Assembly: GCA_038259155.1 (NCBI GenBank)
Contig: JBBSPE010000002.1
Span: 5,902 to 69,901, forward strand
Length of the DNA: 64,000 bases
Reading direction: 5' to 3'
DNA from: JAABRT01 sp038259155
Lineage (GTDB): Bacteria; Gemmatimonadota; Gemmatimonadetes; Gemmatimonadales; Gemmatimonadaceae
Below are positions 52,101 to 61,693 of this stretch, piece after piece (position 1 is the stretch's first letter; each line of letters begins with the position of its first letter). The notes beneath the pieces are model-generated. The model was not told the DNA's origin and did no database searches. It saw only the letters and a list, made by a program, of their open reading frames with translations. A program made the translations under genes and the position numbers.

Positions 52101-53936
52101 TCAGCCGATCACCTTGGGCTTGGCAGGCTTGGTGCCGTTGAGCCTGGGCCGCGGGCCGTTCCCGACTTCCACCGTGAGTGTCTTGAGGAAGTTCGTGATC
52201 CGCGCGTAGTGCGGGTAGTCAATGAACTCGGCCTCGTCACTGCGCTGGTGATAATCGCCGTGCAGGCCAGTGAAAAAGAACGCGATGGGCACACCCTGTC
52301 GGGCGTAGTTGTAGTGGTCGCTGCGTCCGTAGATGTTGTTGTAACCCGCCCACGCGATGGGCTCGTCCAACTTGTAGTCCAGCTGCAGCGGCCGTGACTG
52401 CTTTTTGTTCACCGACTGCACCATGTCGCCGAGATCCTTCGAGTCAAAGAACGATCCCACGACGGCCAGATAGTCGTCTCCGCCCCCCGGAAGGTCTTCC
52501 GCGCGCCCGCGACCGATCATGTCCACGTTGAGCTGCGCGACCACGGAGTCAATGGGTACGGTGGGGTTGCGCGTGAAGAACGCCGAGCCAATGAGCCCGC
52601 CCTCCTCACCCGTGTGCCACACGAACAGCGTGCTGCGCTTGGGCTTGACCGGCATGGCCATGATCGCCTCGGCCACCTCGAGCACGCCCATGGAGCCAGA
52701 GCCGTCGTCGTCGGCGCCGTTGTTGATGGAGTCGATGCGCGGCGTGGGATGTACGCGGCGAATGCTGTCCATGTTCACCACGAACTTGGACGTGACGTCG
52801 ATCGTGGGCTGCGCCATGTCGTTGGCGATCTGCCACTTGATCTTCTGATCGTTGAACGCCTTGATCGAGTCCTTGTCCACGGGTCCGGCAAAGCCGACGT
52901 GGTCGTTGTGGGCGCCGATGGCCATGTACTGATTGCGGAGCACCGGATCGCTGCCGGGAATGTAGGCCACCACGTTTCGCGCGAAGTCCGTGGGCACTTC
53001 CACAAAGTCGAGCGACGCGGTGGCTGTGCCGCCGGTGTTGCCAGCCACGAGCCCGTCAATATTGCTGCGGGCGAACAGCCGCGCGGCCGCGGTGCGCGTG
53101 ATGCGGAACGTGGCCTGCGGCTGCAGGGCGTCGAGCTGCGCCTTGAGCAGCGCGATCGAGTCCACCGCCTCTGCGGCGTCTGCCGCACGCGGCCTCGCGC
53201 GCGCGCCGCCAGCTTGCGATGCCACCGTGGGTTCGTTGATGGCCCGCCGCTCGGCCGGCGAGAGGTCTTCCAGATCGACGGTCGCGATGGCTGCCGCGTC
53301 AGCAAAACGATCCGGTCCGGCGTTGAAGCCGCCGCGACGACCGCCGAACGCCTGCGTCCCCCGACCGGAGCCCGCACCGCGCGTTCCAGGCGCCGGCAGC
53401 AGCACCACAAACTTGCCCGCGGCCTGCGCCGCCGAGATCTGTGTGGTGGTATCTCCCTGCGTTCCACCAAAAATCACTTCGGCGTCCGCCACAGCGCGGG
53501 GCGCGCGGGCGCCCGGCACGGCCACGAACTCGTCATTCCACGCGATGGGGTTGCCGTCCACCGTCAGGCGCGAACCCGTGGTGAAGTAGCGCAAATGGTA
53601 CGGCAGCACCTGGAAGTACGTGCCGTTGTCGCCCGCTGGCAGCAGACCCAGGCGCTTCACCTCGGCCGCGATGTAGTCCGTGCCCTTCTTGTTGCCCAGC
53701 CGGCCCACCTGCCGCCCCATCATGGAGTCATCGGCAAACTGATACAGGCGAATCTGCAGGTCGCGCGGCGTGATCTCCGCCGTGGTGGGCGTTGGCGCCA
53801 ACCGTTCCGGATTGCCGTAGCGGTTCACCGCGGGTGCCGACTGCGCGTACAGTGCCAGCGGGGCGGCGAGGGCGGGCAGGGCGAGCATCAACGCGAAACG
53901 GCGAGCGGACCAGCGGGCGTGGCCGAACGACAACAT
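52101..53936 (-). CDS. Exported M28-family zinc aminopeptidase-like protein
   Basis: A 611-residue secreted peptidase with a signal peptide (FALMLALPALAAPLALYAQ). The metal site is complete: GAHNDHVGF (His), NGADDDGSG (bridging Asp), TGEEGGLIGS (catalytic Glu, then Glu ligand), NVDMIGRG (Asp) and GLHGDYHQRSD (last His). A low-complexity Gly/Arg/Ala insert around residues 165-235 interrupts the PA-like domain. The N-terminal LYQFADDSMMGR motif is shared with the second M28 gene at the right edge, so the two are paralogs. ATG 53936 is chosen for the signal peptide; the frame is open a long way upstream as a shadow of the aminotransferase gene. Confidence 0.9.
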   Translation of the reverse strand: MLSFGHARWSARRFALMLALPALAAPLALYAQSAPAVNRYGNPERLAPTPTTAEITPRDLQIRLYQFADDSMMGRQVGRLGNKKGTDYIAAEVKRLGLLPAGDNGTYFQVLPYHLRYFTTGSRLTVDGNPIAWNDEFVAVPGARAPRAVADAEVIFGGTQGDTTTQISAAQAAGKFVVLLPAPGTRGAGSGRGTQAFGGRRGGFNAGPDRFADAAAIATVDLEDLSPAERRAINEPTVASQAGGARARPRAADAAEAVDSIALLKAQLDALQPQATFRITRTAAARLFARSNIDGLVAGNTGGTATASLDFVEVPTDFARNVVAYIPGSDPVLRNQYMAIGAHNDHVGFAGPVDKDSIKAFNDQKIKWQIANDMAQPTIDVTSKFVVNMDSIRRVHPTPRIDSINNGADDDGSGSMGVLEVAEAIMAMPVKPKRSTLFVWHTGEEGGLIGSAFFTRNPTVPIDSVVAQLNVDMIGRGRAEDLPGGGDDYLAVVGSFFDSKDLGDMVQSVNKKQSRPLQLDYKLDEPIAWAGYNNIYGRSDHYNYARQGVPIAFFFTGLHGDYHQRSDEAEFIDYPHYARITNFLKTLTVEVGNGPRPRLNGTKPAKPKVIG

Positions 53937-54065
53937 GCGAACTCCGGGGGAAGGTGCGGGTTCAGGGGCTGAATCCTGAAGTTTACGCGATTTGGCCGGG
54001 GGACGTGCAAGAGAATCCCTTGCGGGCAATGGCACGGGACGTGTCACCCGCCCATATTCGCGGCC

Positions 54066-55226
54066 ATGCCCCAGACATCGCAACGACTCGACCAGATCTC
54101 CGAATCCGTGATTCGGTCCACCACGCGGACGGCCACCCAGCACAACGCGATCAACCTCGCGCAGGGCTTTCCCGATTTCTCGCCGCCCGCCGCGCTGTTG
54201 GACGCGCTGGCCGTGGCCGCGCACGGTCCGGCGCATCAGTACGCCGTCACTTGGGGCGCCCCCAGATTTCGTGAGGCGCTGGCCGCCAAGATCACGCGCG
54301 ACAGTGGCGTACCCATTGACCCGGAACAACATCTCGTGGTCACATGCGGCAGCACCGAGGCCATGATGGCGGCCATGATGACGGCCTGCAATCCGGGCGA
54401 CAAGGTCATCATTTTCTCGCCGTACTACGAGAACTACTTCGCCGACACCATTCTGGCTGGTGCCGAGGCGATCTGGGTACCGCTGCGTCCTCCCACCTTC
54501 GATTTCGACACCGAAGAGCTGGAGCGCGCATTCGCGCAGGGCGCCAAGGCAATCATTTTGTGCAATCCGGGCAACCCCACCGGCAAGGTGTTCACGCGCG
54601 CCGAGCTCGAGACCATTGTGGCGCTGGCCACCAAGTACGACGCCTATATCATTACCGACGAGCCGTACGAGCACATGGTGTACGAGCCGGCAGAACACAT
54701 CTACACGCACGCCCTGCCGGGCGCCTTCGAGCGCACCATCGTGTGCAACTCGCTGTCCAAGACGTACTCCATCACCGGCTGGCGCATCGGCTACGTGCAG
54801 GGCCCGCCCGACGTGATTCGCGCGGCGCGCAAGGTGCACGACTTCCTCACCATTGGCGCCGCCGCGCCGCTTCAGGAAGCTGCCGTCACCGCGCTGCAGT
54901 TTCCGCCGTCGTACTACACGGAACTCCGTGACTTTTATGCGGGGCAGCGCGACCTGTTTCTGGGCTACCTGCGGCAAACGGGCTTGTCGTTCACCGAGCC
55001 CCAAGGCGCGTATTACGTGATGGTGGACGTGTCACCCCTCGGTTTCGCCAATGACGGCGACGCCTCCGATTGGTTCATCAAACACATTGGCGTGGCCGGC
55101 GTCGCGGGATCAAGCTTTTTCCGCGAGCCGGTGCACGACTACATCCGCTTTCACTTCGCCAAGCGGGCGGAAACGCTGCACGCGGCGGGTGAGCGTCTGC
55201 TCAAGGTGAAGGAAGGGCGACGATAG
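54066..55226 (+). CDS. Class I/II PLP-dependent aminotransferase
   Basis: A 386-residue cytosolic fold-type I aminotransferase. It has NLAQGFPDFSPPAAL, TCGSTEAMMAAMM, PYYENYFADTIL, LCNPGNPTGKVFT, ITDEPYEHMVY and the PLP-binding Lys near residue 231 in CNSLSKTYSITGWRIGY. The pattern, and the length of the loop before the Lys, resemble the kynurenine/methionine aminotransferase (KAT/YbdL) branch; the actual donor is not fixed. ATG 54066 follows the M28 divergent start by 130 bases. Ends 3 bases before the convergent hypothetical gene. Confidence 0.9.
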   Translation: MPQTSQRLDQISESVIRSTTRTATQHNAINLAQGFPDFSPPAALLDALAVAAHGPAHQYAVTWGAPRFREALAAKITRDSGVPIDPEQHLVVTCGSTEAMMAAMMTACNPGDKVIIFSPYYENYFADTILAGAEAIWVPLRPPTFDFDTEELERAFAQGAKAIILCNPGNPTGKVFTRAELETIVALATKYDAYIITDEPYEHMVYEPAEHIYTHALPGAFERTIVCNSLSKTYSITGWRIGYVQGPPDVIRAARKVHDFLTIGAAAPLQEAAVTALQFPPSYYTELRDFYAGQRDLFLGYLRQTGLSFTEPQGAYYVMVDVSPLGFANDGDASDWFIKHIGVAGVAGSSFFREPVHDYIRFHFAKRAETLHAAGERLLKVKEGRR

Positions 55227-55229
55227 CCC

Positions 55230-55670
55230 CTATTTCGCCGCGTCCAGCGTGGCCTGCATGCGCTTCCGGAACCGCTCGGCAATCTGCTTGCCCATTTCCG
55301 TCTGCGTGGCCACCCACTCGGCGTTCCGGAACCCGGCCGGGCTGACCTGCGCGCGGTACTCCGCCAGCCACGGCTCAATGCGCGAGTACAGCAGCAGCCC
55401 CTCCCCGTTGCTCTCCATCATGAACTCGGCGTGAATGACGCCGTGGCGCGCCATGCCGTAGGTCATCTCCCAGAACGTGGAGCACTGCCGGAACGCCGCG
55501 TTGAGCGGATGGTCGCCCTTGATGATGGCCTGGATGTCCTCGAACGACTTGGGGTGAAAGCCCGCAATCAACGCGGATCGCGATTCGCGCAACACGCTTT
55601 CGCGGCGGAGTTCGTACAGCTTGAGCACCAGCTCGGCATCGTGATGATCGGGAAATTCCTTGACGGACAT
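55230..55670 (-). CDS. Hypothetical conserved protein
   Basis: A 146-residue soluble protein starting MSVKEFPDHHDAELVLKLYELR. The pattern SRSALIAGFHPKSFEDIQAI, TFWEMTYGMARHGVIHAEF and a C-terminal helix (QIAERFRKRMQATLDAA) suggests a compact helical protein. I do not recognise the family. ATG 55670 is chosen because it opens the conserved-looking part and the frame beyond it runs into the divergent amidohydrolase region. 229 bases separate it from that gene. Confidence 0.65.
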   Translation of the reverse strand: MSVKEFPDHHDAELVLKLYELRRESVLRESRSALIAGFHPKSFEDIQAIIKGDHPLNAAFRQCSTFWEMTYGMARHGVIHAEFMMESNGEGLLLYSRIEPWLAEYRAQVSPAGFRNAEWVATQTEMGKQIAERFRKRMQATLDAAK

Positions 55671-55899
55671 CAATAACTCGGCAGTGGCGTGACAGAGCGT
55701 GGCCCAAACGCGTTGGTGCGCCCGGGTCGCGTGGAACGCCGCAGTATTGTGCGCTGCAGGCCTGACGGCAAGCAGCCTGCTGCGCTTGCCCTCCCGCACC
55801 ACAGGCGGCAGAATCGAGGATCGTCCGCGCATTGGGCCACCGCATCTCGAGTGCGCGCCCGTGTCCGGCCTGCCCCGCTTCCGCCCGACTGGAGAACCC

Positions 55900-58800
55900 G
55901 TGTTGCTTCGCACCACTGCCCTGCTCGCCCTCAGCTGCGCCACCACTCTGGGGGCTCAGCAGCCCGCCGCCCGCGCTGGCGGCCGCGCCGCCGAGAAGCC
56001 GTTGCCGCTCGAGGCCACGCGCAACTTCACGCTCGACACGCGCGAGGGCACGTGGCTGTCGCTCGACGTGAGCCCCGACGGCCAGCAGATCGTCTTCGAC
56101 ATGCTCGGCGACCTGTACATGCTGCCGTTCGCCGGCGGCGAGGCTACGCGCCTCACCGATGGCATGGCGTTCGACACGCAGCCGCGATTCAGTCCGGACG
56201 GCAAACACGTGGTATTCATTTCCGATCGCCTGGGTGCCGACAACGTCCACGTGCTCGATGTGGCCACCCGCGAGGTGAAGGGCATCACCAAGGGCACGAC
56301 CAACGTGTATCTCTCGCCCGAATACTCGCCCGATGGCAAGTACATCGTGGCCAGCAAGGGCGGCTTCCGCGGCGCGCGTCCCACATTGTGGATGTACCAC
56401 ACCGACGGCGGCAACGGCCTCGCGTTGTACAAGGCGCCCAGCGGTGCGACCTCGGTGCAGCAGGCAGGCGCCGCGTTCAGCCCGGATGGCCGGACCATCT
56501 GGTTCACGCAGCGCAACGGCGCCTGGAACTACAACGCGCAGTTTCCGCAGTACCAGATCTGGACGTACAACCGCGAAACCGGTGAGCGTGAACAACAGTC
56601 GTCGCGCTACGGCTCGGCCGTGCGCCCAACCGTGAGCCCCGATGGCAAGTGGGTGGTGTATGGCTCACGCTACGAGGAGAAGACCGGCCTGCGCATTCGA
56701 GAGCTCGCCACCGGCGAGGAGAAGTGGCTGGCCTACCCAACACAGCGCGACGAAATGGAGACGCGCGCGCCCATGGACGCGCTGCCCGGCATGAGCTTCA
56801 CGCCCGACTCCAAAGAGCTGGTGGCAAGCTATGGCAACAAGATCTGGCGCGTGGCTGTGGACGGCAGCGGGCAGACCGAGATTCCGTTTCACGTGCAGGC
56901 CACGGTGGCTGCTGGTCCGGAGCTCGCGTTCCGCTACCCCATTTCCGACAGCGCGCAGTTCACCGTGCGACAGATTCGCGACGGCGTGCCGTCACCGGAC
57001 GGTCGCATGCTCGCGTTCGTGGCCATGGATCGGCTGTATGTGATGGACTGGCCCGCGGGCACGCCGCGTCGCGTGTCGGCGCTGAGCGAGATCGAGGCCG
57101 AGCCCGCGTGGTCGCCCGATTCGCGCTCACTCGCGTGGGTGACGTGGACCGAGAGCGGCGGCAAACTCTACAAGGCCGGTGCCGCGCGCGGTTCGGCGGT
57201 GGTGCCGCTGAGCCGAGGGCTGTCCACCATTCGCCAGCCCGTGTGGTCACCGTCCGGTACGCGCATTGTGGCCACCACCACGGCGGCACAGGGGCGGCGT
57301 GACCAGACGGGTGTCACGGCGCCCACCAACATCGTGTGGTATCCCAGCACGCCTGCAAGCAACACTGGTAGCGACGCCGTGCTCATCGCGCGCGCCGAGC
57401 GTCGTGAATCACCACACTTTTCGCGCGACACCACCCGCATCTACTTCTCGTCGCGCAACGGCCTGGTGTCCATTCGCTGGGACGGCAGCGACGAACAGAC
57501 GCATCTGCGCGTGACCGGCCCCGGTGCCAACGGCGGCGGCGACGATCATGAACTGAACGTGTACGACCGCGCGGTGGATGAACTCGAGGGGAATCCCGTG
57601 GTCGAGGAACCCGGCTCACCCGGCCCGCCCGCGTCGCTCACCCTCATGTCACCCACCGGCGATCTGGCGCTCGCGCAGGTGAACCAGGATTTCTACACGG
57701 TGGTGGTGCCACCGCGCGGCACCGAAGCCAGCGTGAGCGTGGCCAACCCGGCCACTGCCATCGTGCCGGTGCGCAAGCTCACGGACATCGGCGGACAGTT
57801 CCCCGCGTGGTCGTCCAACGGACGCCGCGTACATTGGTCCATTGGCACTGCGCATGTAGTGTACGACCTCGACTCCGCCTCCGCGCGTGAGGCGGTGATC
57901 GCGGAATCGCGTCGTGACTCGTCGGTGGCCGACAGCTTGCGCCCGGCGGCGTACACGCCGGTGGAGCGACGCGTGCTCGTAATGGCCGATCGCGACATTC
58001 CGCGTGGCGCGGTGGTGATGCGCAACGCACGTATCATCACCATGAACGGTGATGAGATCATCGTGCGCGGCGACCTGGTGGTGCGCGACAATCGCATTGT
58101 GGCAGTTGGTGCAGCAGGCTCCGTGGCAGTTCCGAGTGGTGCGACGGAGATGGACATGGCGGGCACCACGATCATTCCGGGCTTTGTGGACACGCATGCG
58201 CATTTGCGTGCGGAGCGCGGCAGCATTCACGAAACGCAGCCGTGGGCGTATCTCGCCAACCTCGCGTATGGCGTCACCACCACGCGCGACCCGCAAACCG
58301 GCACCACGGATGTGCTCACCTACCAGGACCTGGTGGACGCCGGACAGATCATCGGCCCGCGCGTGTACTCCACCGGCCCCGGAGTGTTCAGTCAGGACCG
58401 GATCGAGAATCAGGAAGACGCGCGCAACCTGCTCAAGCGCTACAGCAGCTACTACGACACCAAGACCATCAAGATGTACGTGTCGGGTGTGCGCCAGACT
58501 CGGCAGTGGATCATCACGGCTGCGCGCGAACAGCGGCTCATGCCCACCACTGAAGGTTCGCTTGACGTGAAGCTCAACCTCACGGAGACCATTGACGGAT
58601 ATCCGGGGCTCGAGCACTCCATGGGCATCACGCCGCTGGGTGACGACGTAGCCAAATTCATGGCGTGGTCCAACCGCACGTACACGCCCACGCTGCTTGT
58701 GAACTACGGCGGACCATGGGCGGAGAACTGGTACTACACCAACGAGAATCCGTGGGGCGATGAGAAGCTGCAGCGCTTCACGTCGTACGAAGATCTCGCG

Positions 58801-59292
58801 CAGAAAACGCGTCGGCGCATGGCCACCATGCCGGGCGGTGGCACGGCCGGTGGCTGGTTCCGCGACGAGGAGTATGTGTTCCCGCAACTCGCGGCCGACG
58901 CCACCAAGATTCTGCGCGCCGGCGGGCGCCTGGGTATTGGCAGCCACGGTCAGTTGCAGGGGTTGGGCTACCATTGGGAGCTGTGGAGCATGGCCAGCGG
59001 TGGCATGACCACGCACGAGGCGCTCAAGGTGGCTACTTCGTACGGCGCGCAGGCGATTGGTCTGCAGGGCGACGTGGGGTCGCTCGAAGTCGGCAAGCTG
59101 GCCGATTTGCTCGTGCTGGACGCCGATCCACTCGCCGACCTACGCAATACGAATCGTATCCGCTACGTGATGAAGAACGGGCGTCTGTACGACGGCAACA
59201 CGCTGGCCGAGGCGTATCCCACCAAGCGCGACGGGCCGGTCGTGCCCATCCGCCCGATCATGCCGGACACCAAGGCTGGCACAGGGCGGTAG
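55900..59292 (+). CDS. Exported TolB-propeller/amidohydrolase fusion
   Basis: A 1130-residue protein. A short signal (LRTTALLALSCATTLGAQQ) precedes a seven-blade-like TolB/PD40 propeller, with SPDGKWVVYGSR and SPDGRMLAFVAMDRLYVMDW among the blades (about residues 30-680). An amidohydrolase domain follows from RNARIITMNGDEIIVRGDLV, with the metal motif VDTHAHL near residue 762, GLEHSMG and GIGSHGQLQGLGYHWELW, ending GKLADLLVLDADPL. Proline/Xaa-dipeptidase-like amidohydrolases of this arrangement are known; substrate unknown. GTG 55900 has GGAG 6 bases upstream and is chosen over TTG 55903. The usual acidic proton-shuttle position reads SHGQ here. Converges with the PQQ gene. Confidence 0.88.
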   Translation: MLLRTTALLALSCATTLGAQQPAARAGGRAAEKPLPLEATRNFTLDTREGTWLSLDVSPDGQQIVFDMLGDLYMLPFAGGEATRLTDGMAFDTQPRFSPDGKHVVFISDRLGADNVHVLDVATREVKGITKGTTNVYLSPEYSPDGKYIVASKGGFRGARPTLWMYHTDGGNGLALYKAPSGATSVQQAGAAFSPDGRTIWFTQRNGAWNYNAQFPQYQIWTYNRETGEREQQSSRYGSAVRPTVSPDGKWVVYGSRYEEKTGLRIRELATGEEKWLAYPTQRDEMETRAPMDALPGMSFTPDSKELVASYGNKIWRVAVDGSGQTEIPFHVQATVAAGPELAFRYPISDSAQFTVRQIRDGVPSPDGRMLAFVAMDRLYVMDWPAGTPRRVSALSEIEAEPAWSPDSRSLAWVTWTESGGKLYKAGAARGSAVVPLSRGLSTIRQPVWSPSGTRIVATTTAAQGRRDQTGVTAPTNIVWYPSTPASNTGSDAVLIARAERRESPHFSRDTTRIYFSSRNGLVSIRWDGSDEQTHLRVTGPGANGGGDDHELNVYDRAVDELEGNPVVEEPGSPGPPASLTLMSPTGDLALAQVNQDFYTVVVPPRGTEASVSVANPATAIVPVRKLTDIGGQFPAWSSNGRRVHWSIGTAHVVYDLDSASAREAVIAESRRDSSVADSLRPAAYTPVERRVLVMADRDIPRGAVVMRNARIITMNGDEIIVRGDLVVRDNRIVAVGAAGSVAVPSGATEMDMAGTTIIPGFVDTHAHLRAERGSIHETQPWAYLANLAYGVTTTRDPQTGTTDVLTYQDLVDAGQIIGPRVYSTGPGVFSQDRIENQEDARNLLKRYSSYYDTKTIKMYVSGVRQTRQWIITAAREQRLMPTTEGSLDVKLNLTETIDGYPGLEHSMGITPLGDDVAKFMAWSNRTYTPTLLVNYGGPWAENWYYTNENPWGDEKLQRFTSYEDLAQKTRRRMATMPGGGTAGGWFRDEEYVFPQLAADATKILRAGGRLGIGSHGQLQGLGYHWELWSMASGGMTTHEALKVATSYGAQAIGLQGDVGSLEVGKLADLLVLDADPLADLRNTNRIRYVMKNGRLYDGNTLAEAYPTKRDGPVVPIRPIMPDTKAGTGR

Positions 59293-59319
59293 ATCGGGCG
59301 ATCCGCGCTTCGGTTCCGC

Positions 59320-61488
59320 TCAGCGTTGCAGCGCGGAATCCGGCAACGCAAACGCCACGTACGTCCCACCACTCGGCGCCCCGTTTTTCCCACCGCCGCA
59401 CGCGATCACCAGGTACTGCCGGCCGTTCACCATGTAGGTGGACGGCGTGGCATTGCCGGCGGCTGGCAGTGTCGCCTCCCACAACAGCGAGCCATCCTGC
59501 TTATCGAAGGCGCGGATCTTGTTGTCGTACGTGGTGGCGGCAATGAACAGCAAGCCGTTCTCCGTCACGATGGCGCCGCCGTAGTTGTCGGTGCCCGTGT
59601 TGGTGATGCCCTGCGCCGCCAACTTGGGATACTCGCCAAACGGAATGCTCCAACGGATCTCGCCCTTGTTGAGATCAATTGCGTTGAGCGTGCCCCACGG
59701 TGGCTTGATGCCCGGATAGCCTTCATGATCGAGAAAGATGTCAAAGAATGCCGTGCGGTACGGCAGCGCGAATGGCGTGGAGCCCACGTTACGCTTGGAT
59801 GAATCGCGACCGGTGATCAGGTAGTCCACGACGTCGTTCACCGCGCCGCCGTCCATGGCGCTGGCAAACGCGGGCATGCGCCCGGTGCCCTCGCGAATCA
59901 TGCTGCGGATCTCATCGCGTGAGCGTCGTTCACCAATGTCCACCAGCGATGGGCCAATGCCCGTACCCTGACGCTGTTCACCGTGGCAACTCGCGCAGTT
60001 GGCGGCGTACAGCGATTCGTCGCTCCGCGGCACGAGTTTGAGCAACCAGGCCATCTCGTTCGAGTTCACGTACAGCAACCACGTGCCCGGATCGAACGCG
60101 GGACCGCCCCATTCTCCGCCGCCGTCCACTCCGGGAAAAATGATGGTGCCCGTTGCGTTGGGCGTCTGGAACGGATGCGTGGTGCGATACGCACTAAACG
60201 TTTCGAGTGCGGCCGCACGTGCTTCGGGCGTTCTATCAGTGAGACCGTCTTCCGTGAGCTCCTGTCGCGCAAACGGCGGCGGCAACACCGGAAACGGTTG
60301 CGTGGGCGACGTCCACTCGCCCTCGAGCGTGGCGGACGGCATGGTGCGCTCCTCAATGGGGAAGAGCGGCGTACCCGTCATGCGGTCCAGCAAAAACACG
60401 TGTCCGGTTTTTGTGATCTGCGCCACCGCGTCCACCGGCTGGCCGTCATGCTGCACGGTCACGAGCGTGGGCTGCGCGGGAAAATCGCGGTCCCAGAGAT
60501 CGTGTCGCAGTCCCTGAAAGTGCCAGATCCGCTTGCCGGTGCGCGCATCGAGCGCCAGCACGGTATTGGCGAACAGGTTGTCACCCTTGCGATTGGCGCC
60601 GTAAAAGTCATACGACGCCGAACCGGTAGCGGCGAACACCATGCCGCGTTCGCTGTCGATGGTCACGCCGCTCCAGGCGTTCGCGCCGCCAGCCACCTTC
60701 CACGCGTCCTCGGGCCACGTGTCGTACCCGAACTCGCCTGGGTGTGGAATGGTGTGAAAGCTCCACCGCAGCGCACCGGTGTTCACATCGTACGCCCGGA
60801 TATCACCCGGCGCACTCGGCAGCGCCTCGGGCACCGAGCTGCCAATGATGAAGAGGTCCTCGAACACCACACCGGGCGTGCTGGCGCTCACTGACAATCC
60901 CTCCACGGGGCGGCCAAGTCCGGCGCGCAGGTCCACCCAGCCACTGTCGCCGAAGCTTTTCACGGTGGTGCCCGTGGCCTTATCAAGCGCGTAGAGGCGG
61001 TTCCGATAGTTGAAGATCACGCGATTGCCGGTGACCACAACGCCGCGATGCCGAATGCGCGACGTGGCTGGCTTGCCGTTGTTCGGGTCAAACATCCAGA
61101 GCCGCTTGCCAGTGGCCGCGTTGAGCGCGAACACCTGCAGTTTGGGCGTGGTGCCGTACAACACGCCGTCCACCACCACGGGGTTGGCCTGCATTTCGGA
61201 GCCCTCAAACGCGTCGCCGGTGTCAAAGGTCCAGGCGACCTCGAGCTGCTGCACGTTCTGCGGCGTGATCTGGGCGAGCGTGGAGAAGTGCGTGTGCGCC
61301 TCATCACCGCCGTACACGGGCCAGTCTGCACTTTTGCCCTTCGAGCAGGCGCCAAGGGCCGCGGAGAGCACGATCACACGGATCGCGGTGCCGATGGGGT
61401 TCGCGCCCCTCGAGGCGTGTGGCGGGGAACCAGCCGCAGCGTGGGCGAAACTGGACGAGCGGACGGCAGTAGGCGAGCCAGCGGTCAT
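59320..61488 (-). CDS. PQQ-dependent dehydrogenase with embedded cytochrome c, lipoprotein
   Basis: A 722-residue periplasmic quinoprotein with a lipoprotein-type signal (IVLSAALGAC then Ser). The eight-blade propeller shows WPVYGGDEAHTHFS, AWTFDTGD, PKLQVFALNAATGKRLW, WSFHTIPHPGEFGYDTW and SGVTIDSERGMVFAATGS. Between blades, near residue 495, lies a complete c-type cytochrome: NCASCHGEQRQGTG, with DEIRSMIREGTGRMPAF (Met ligand). The propeller then resumes (AIDLNKGEIRWSIPFGEYP). It would oxidise an alcohol or sugar and pass electrons internally to the heme. ATG 61488 is preferred for the signal; the frame extends 12 codons up. Converges with the amidohydrolase 27 bases away. Confidence 0.92.
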   Translation of the reverse strand: MTAGSPTAVRSSSFAHAAAGSPPHASRGANPIGTAIRVIVLSAALGACSKGKSADWPVYGGDEAHTHFSTLAQITPQNVQQLEVAWTFDTGDAFEGSEMQANPVVVDGVLYGTTPKLQVFALNAATGKRLWMFDPNNGKPATSRIRHRGVVVTGNRVIFNYRNRLYALDKATGTTVKSFGDSGWVDLRAGLGRPVEGLSVSASTPGVVFEDLFIIGSSVPEALPSAPGDIRAYDVNTGALRWSFHTIPHPGEFGYDTWPEDAWKVAGGANAWSGVTIDSERGMVFAATGSASYDFYGANRKGDNLFANTVLALDARTGKRIWHFQGLRHDLWDRDFPAQPTLVTVQHDGQPVDAVAQITKTGHVFLLDRMTGTPLFPIEERTMPSATLEGEWTSPTQPFPVLPPPFARQELTEDGLTDRTPEARAAALETFSAYRTTHPFQTPNATGTIIFPGVDGGGEWGGPAFDPGTWLLYVNSNEMAWLLKLVPRSDESLYAANCASCHGEQRQGTGIGPSLVDIGERRSRDEIRSMIREGTGRMPAFASAMDGGAVNDVVDYLITGRDSSKRNVGSTPFALPYRTAFFDIFLDHEGYPGIKPPWGTLNAIDLNKGEIRWSIPFGEYPKLAAQGITNTGTDNYGGAIVTENGLLFIAATTYDNKIRAFDKQDGSLLWEATLPAAGNATPSTYMVNGRQYLVIACGGGKNGAPSGGTYVAFALPDSALQR

Positions 61489-61693
61489 GGCGGATTTCGT
61501 GGAGGGTGGCCGGATTCTGGTCAATGAACGCAGCCCGCGGTTGTTTCTGCAAGTGATTGGTGCTAAACTACTTGAGTGGGTTTGATACTCACACTCCGGG
61601 TCTCCGCCTGACGCGTTGCAGACCCGGTCGCCGCACGGCAGCCATCGCGCGCTGTGCTGCCCTCTTGCTCATCTCAGACAGGAGCATGCCTAC

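Noticed and set aside
52101..55004. 967-codon minus-strand frame including the M28 peptidase
   Set aside because: The segment above 53936 is antisense to the aminotransferase; the peptidase's signal peptide begins at 53936.
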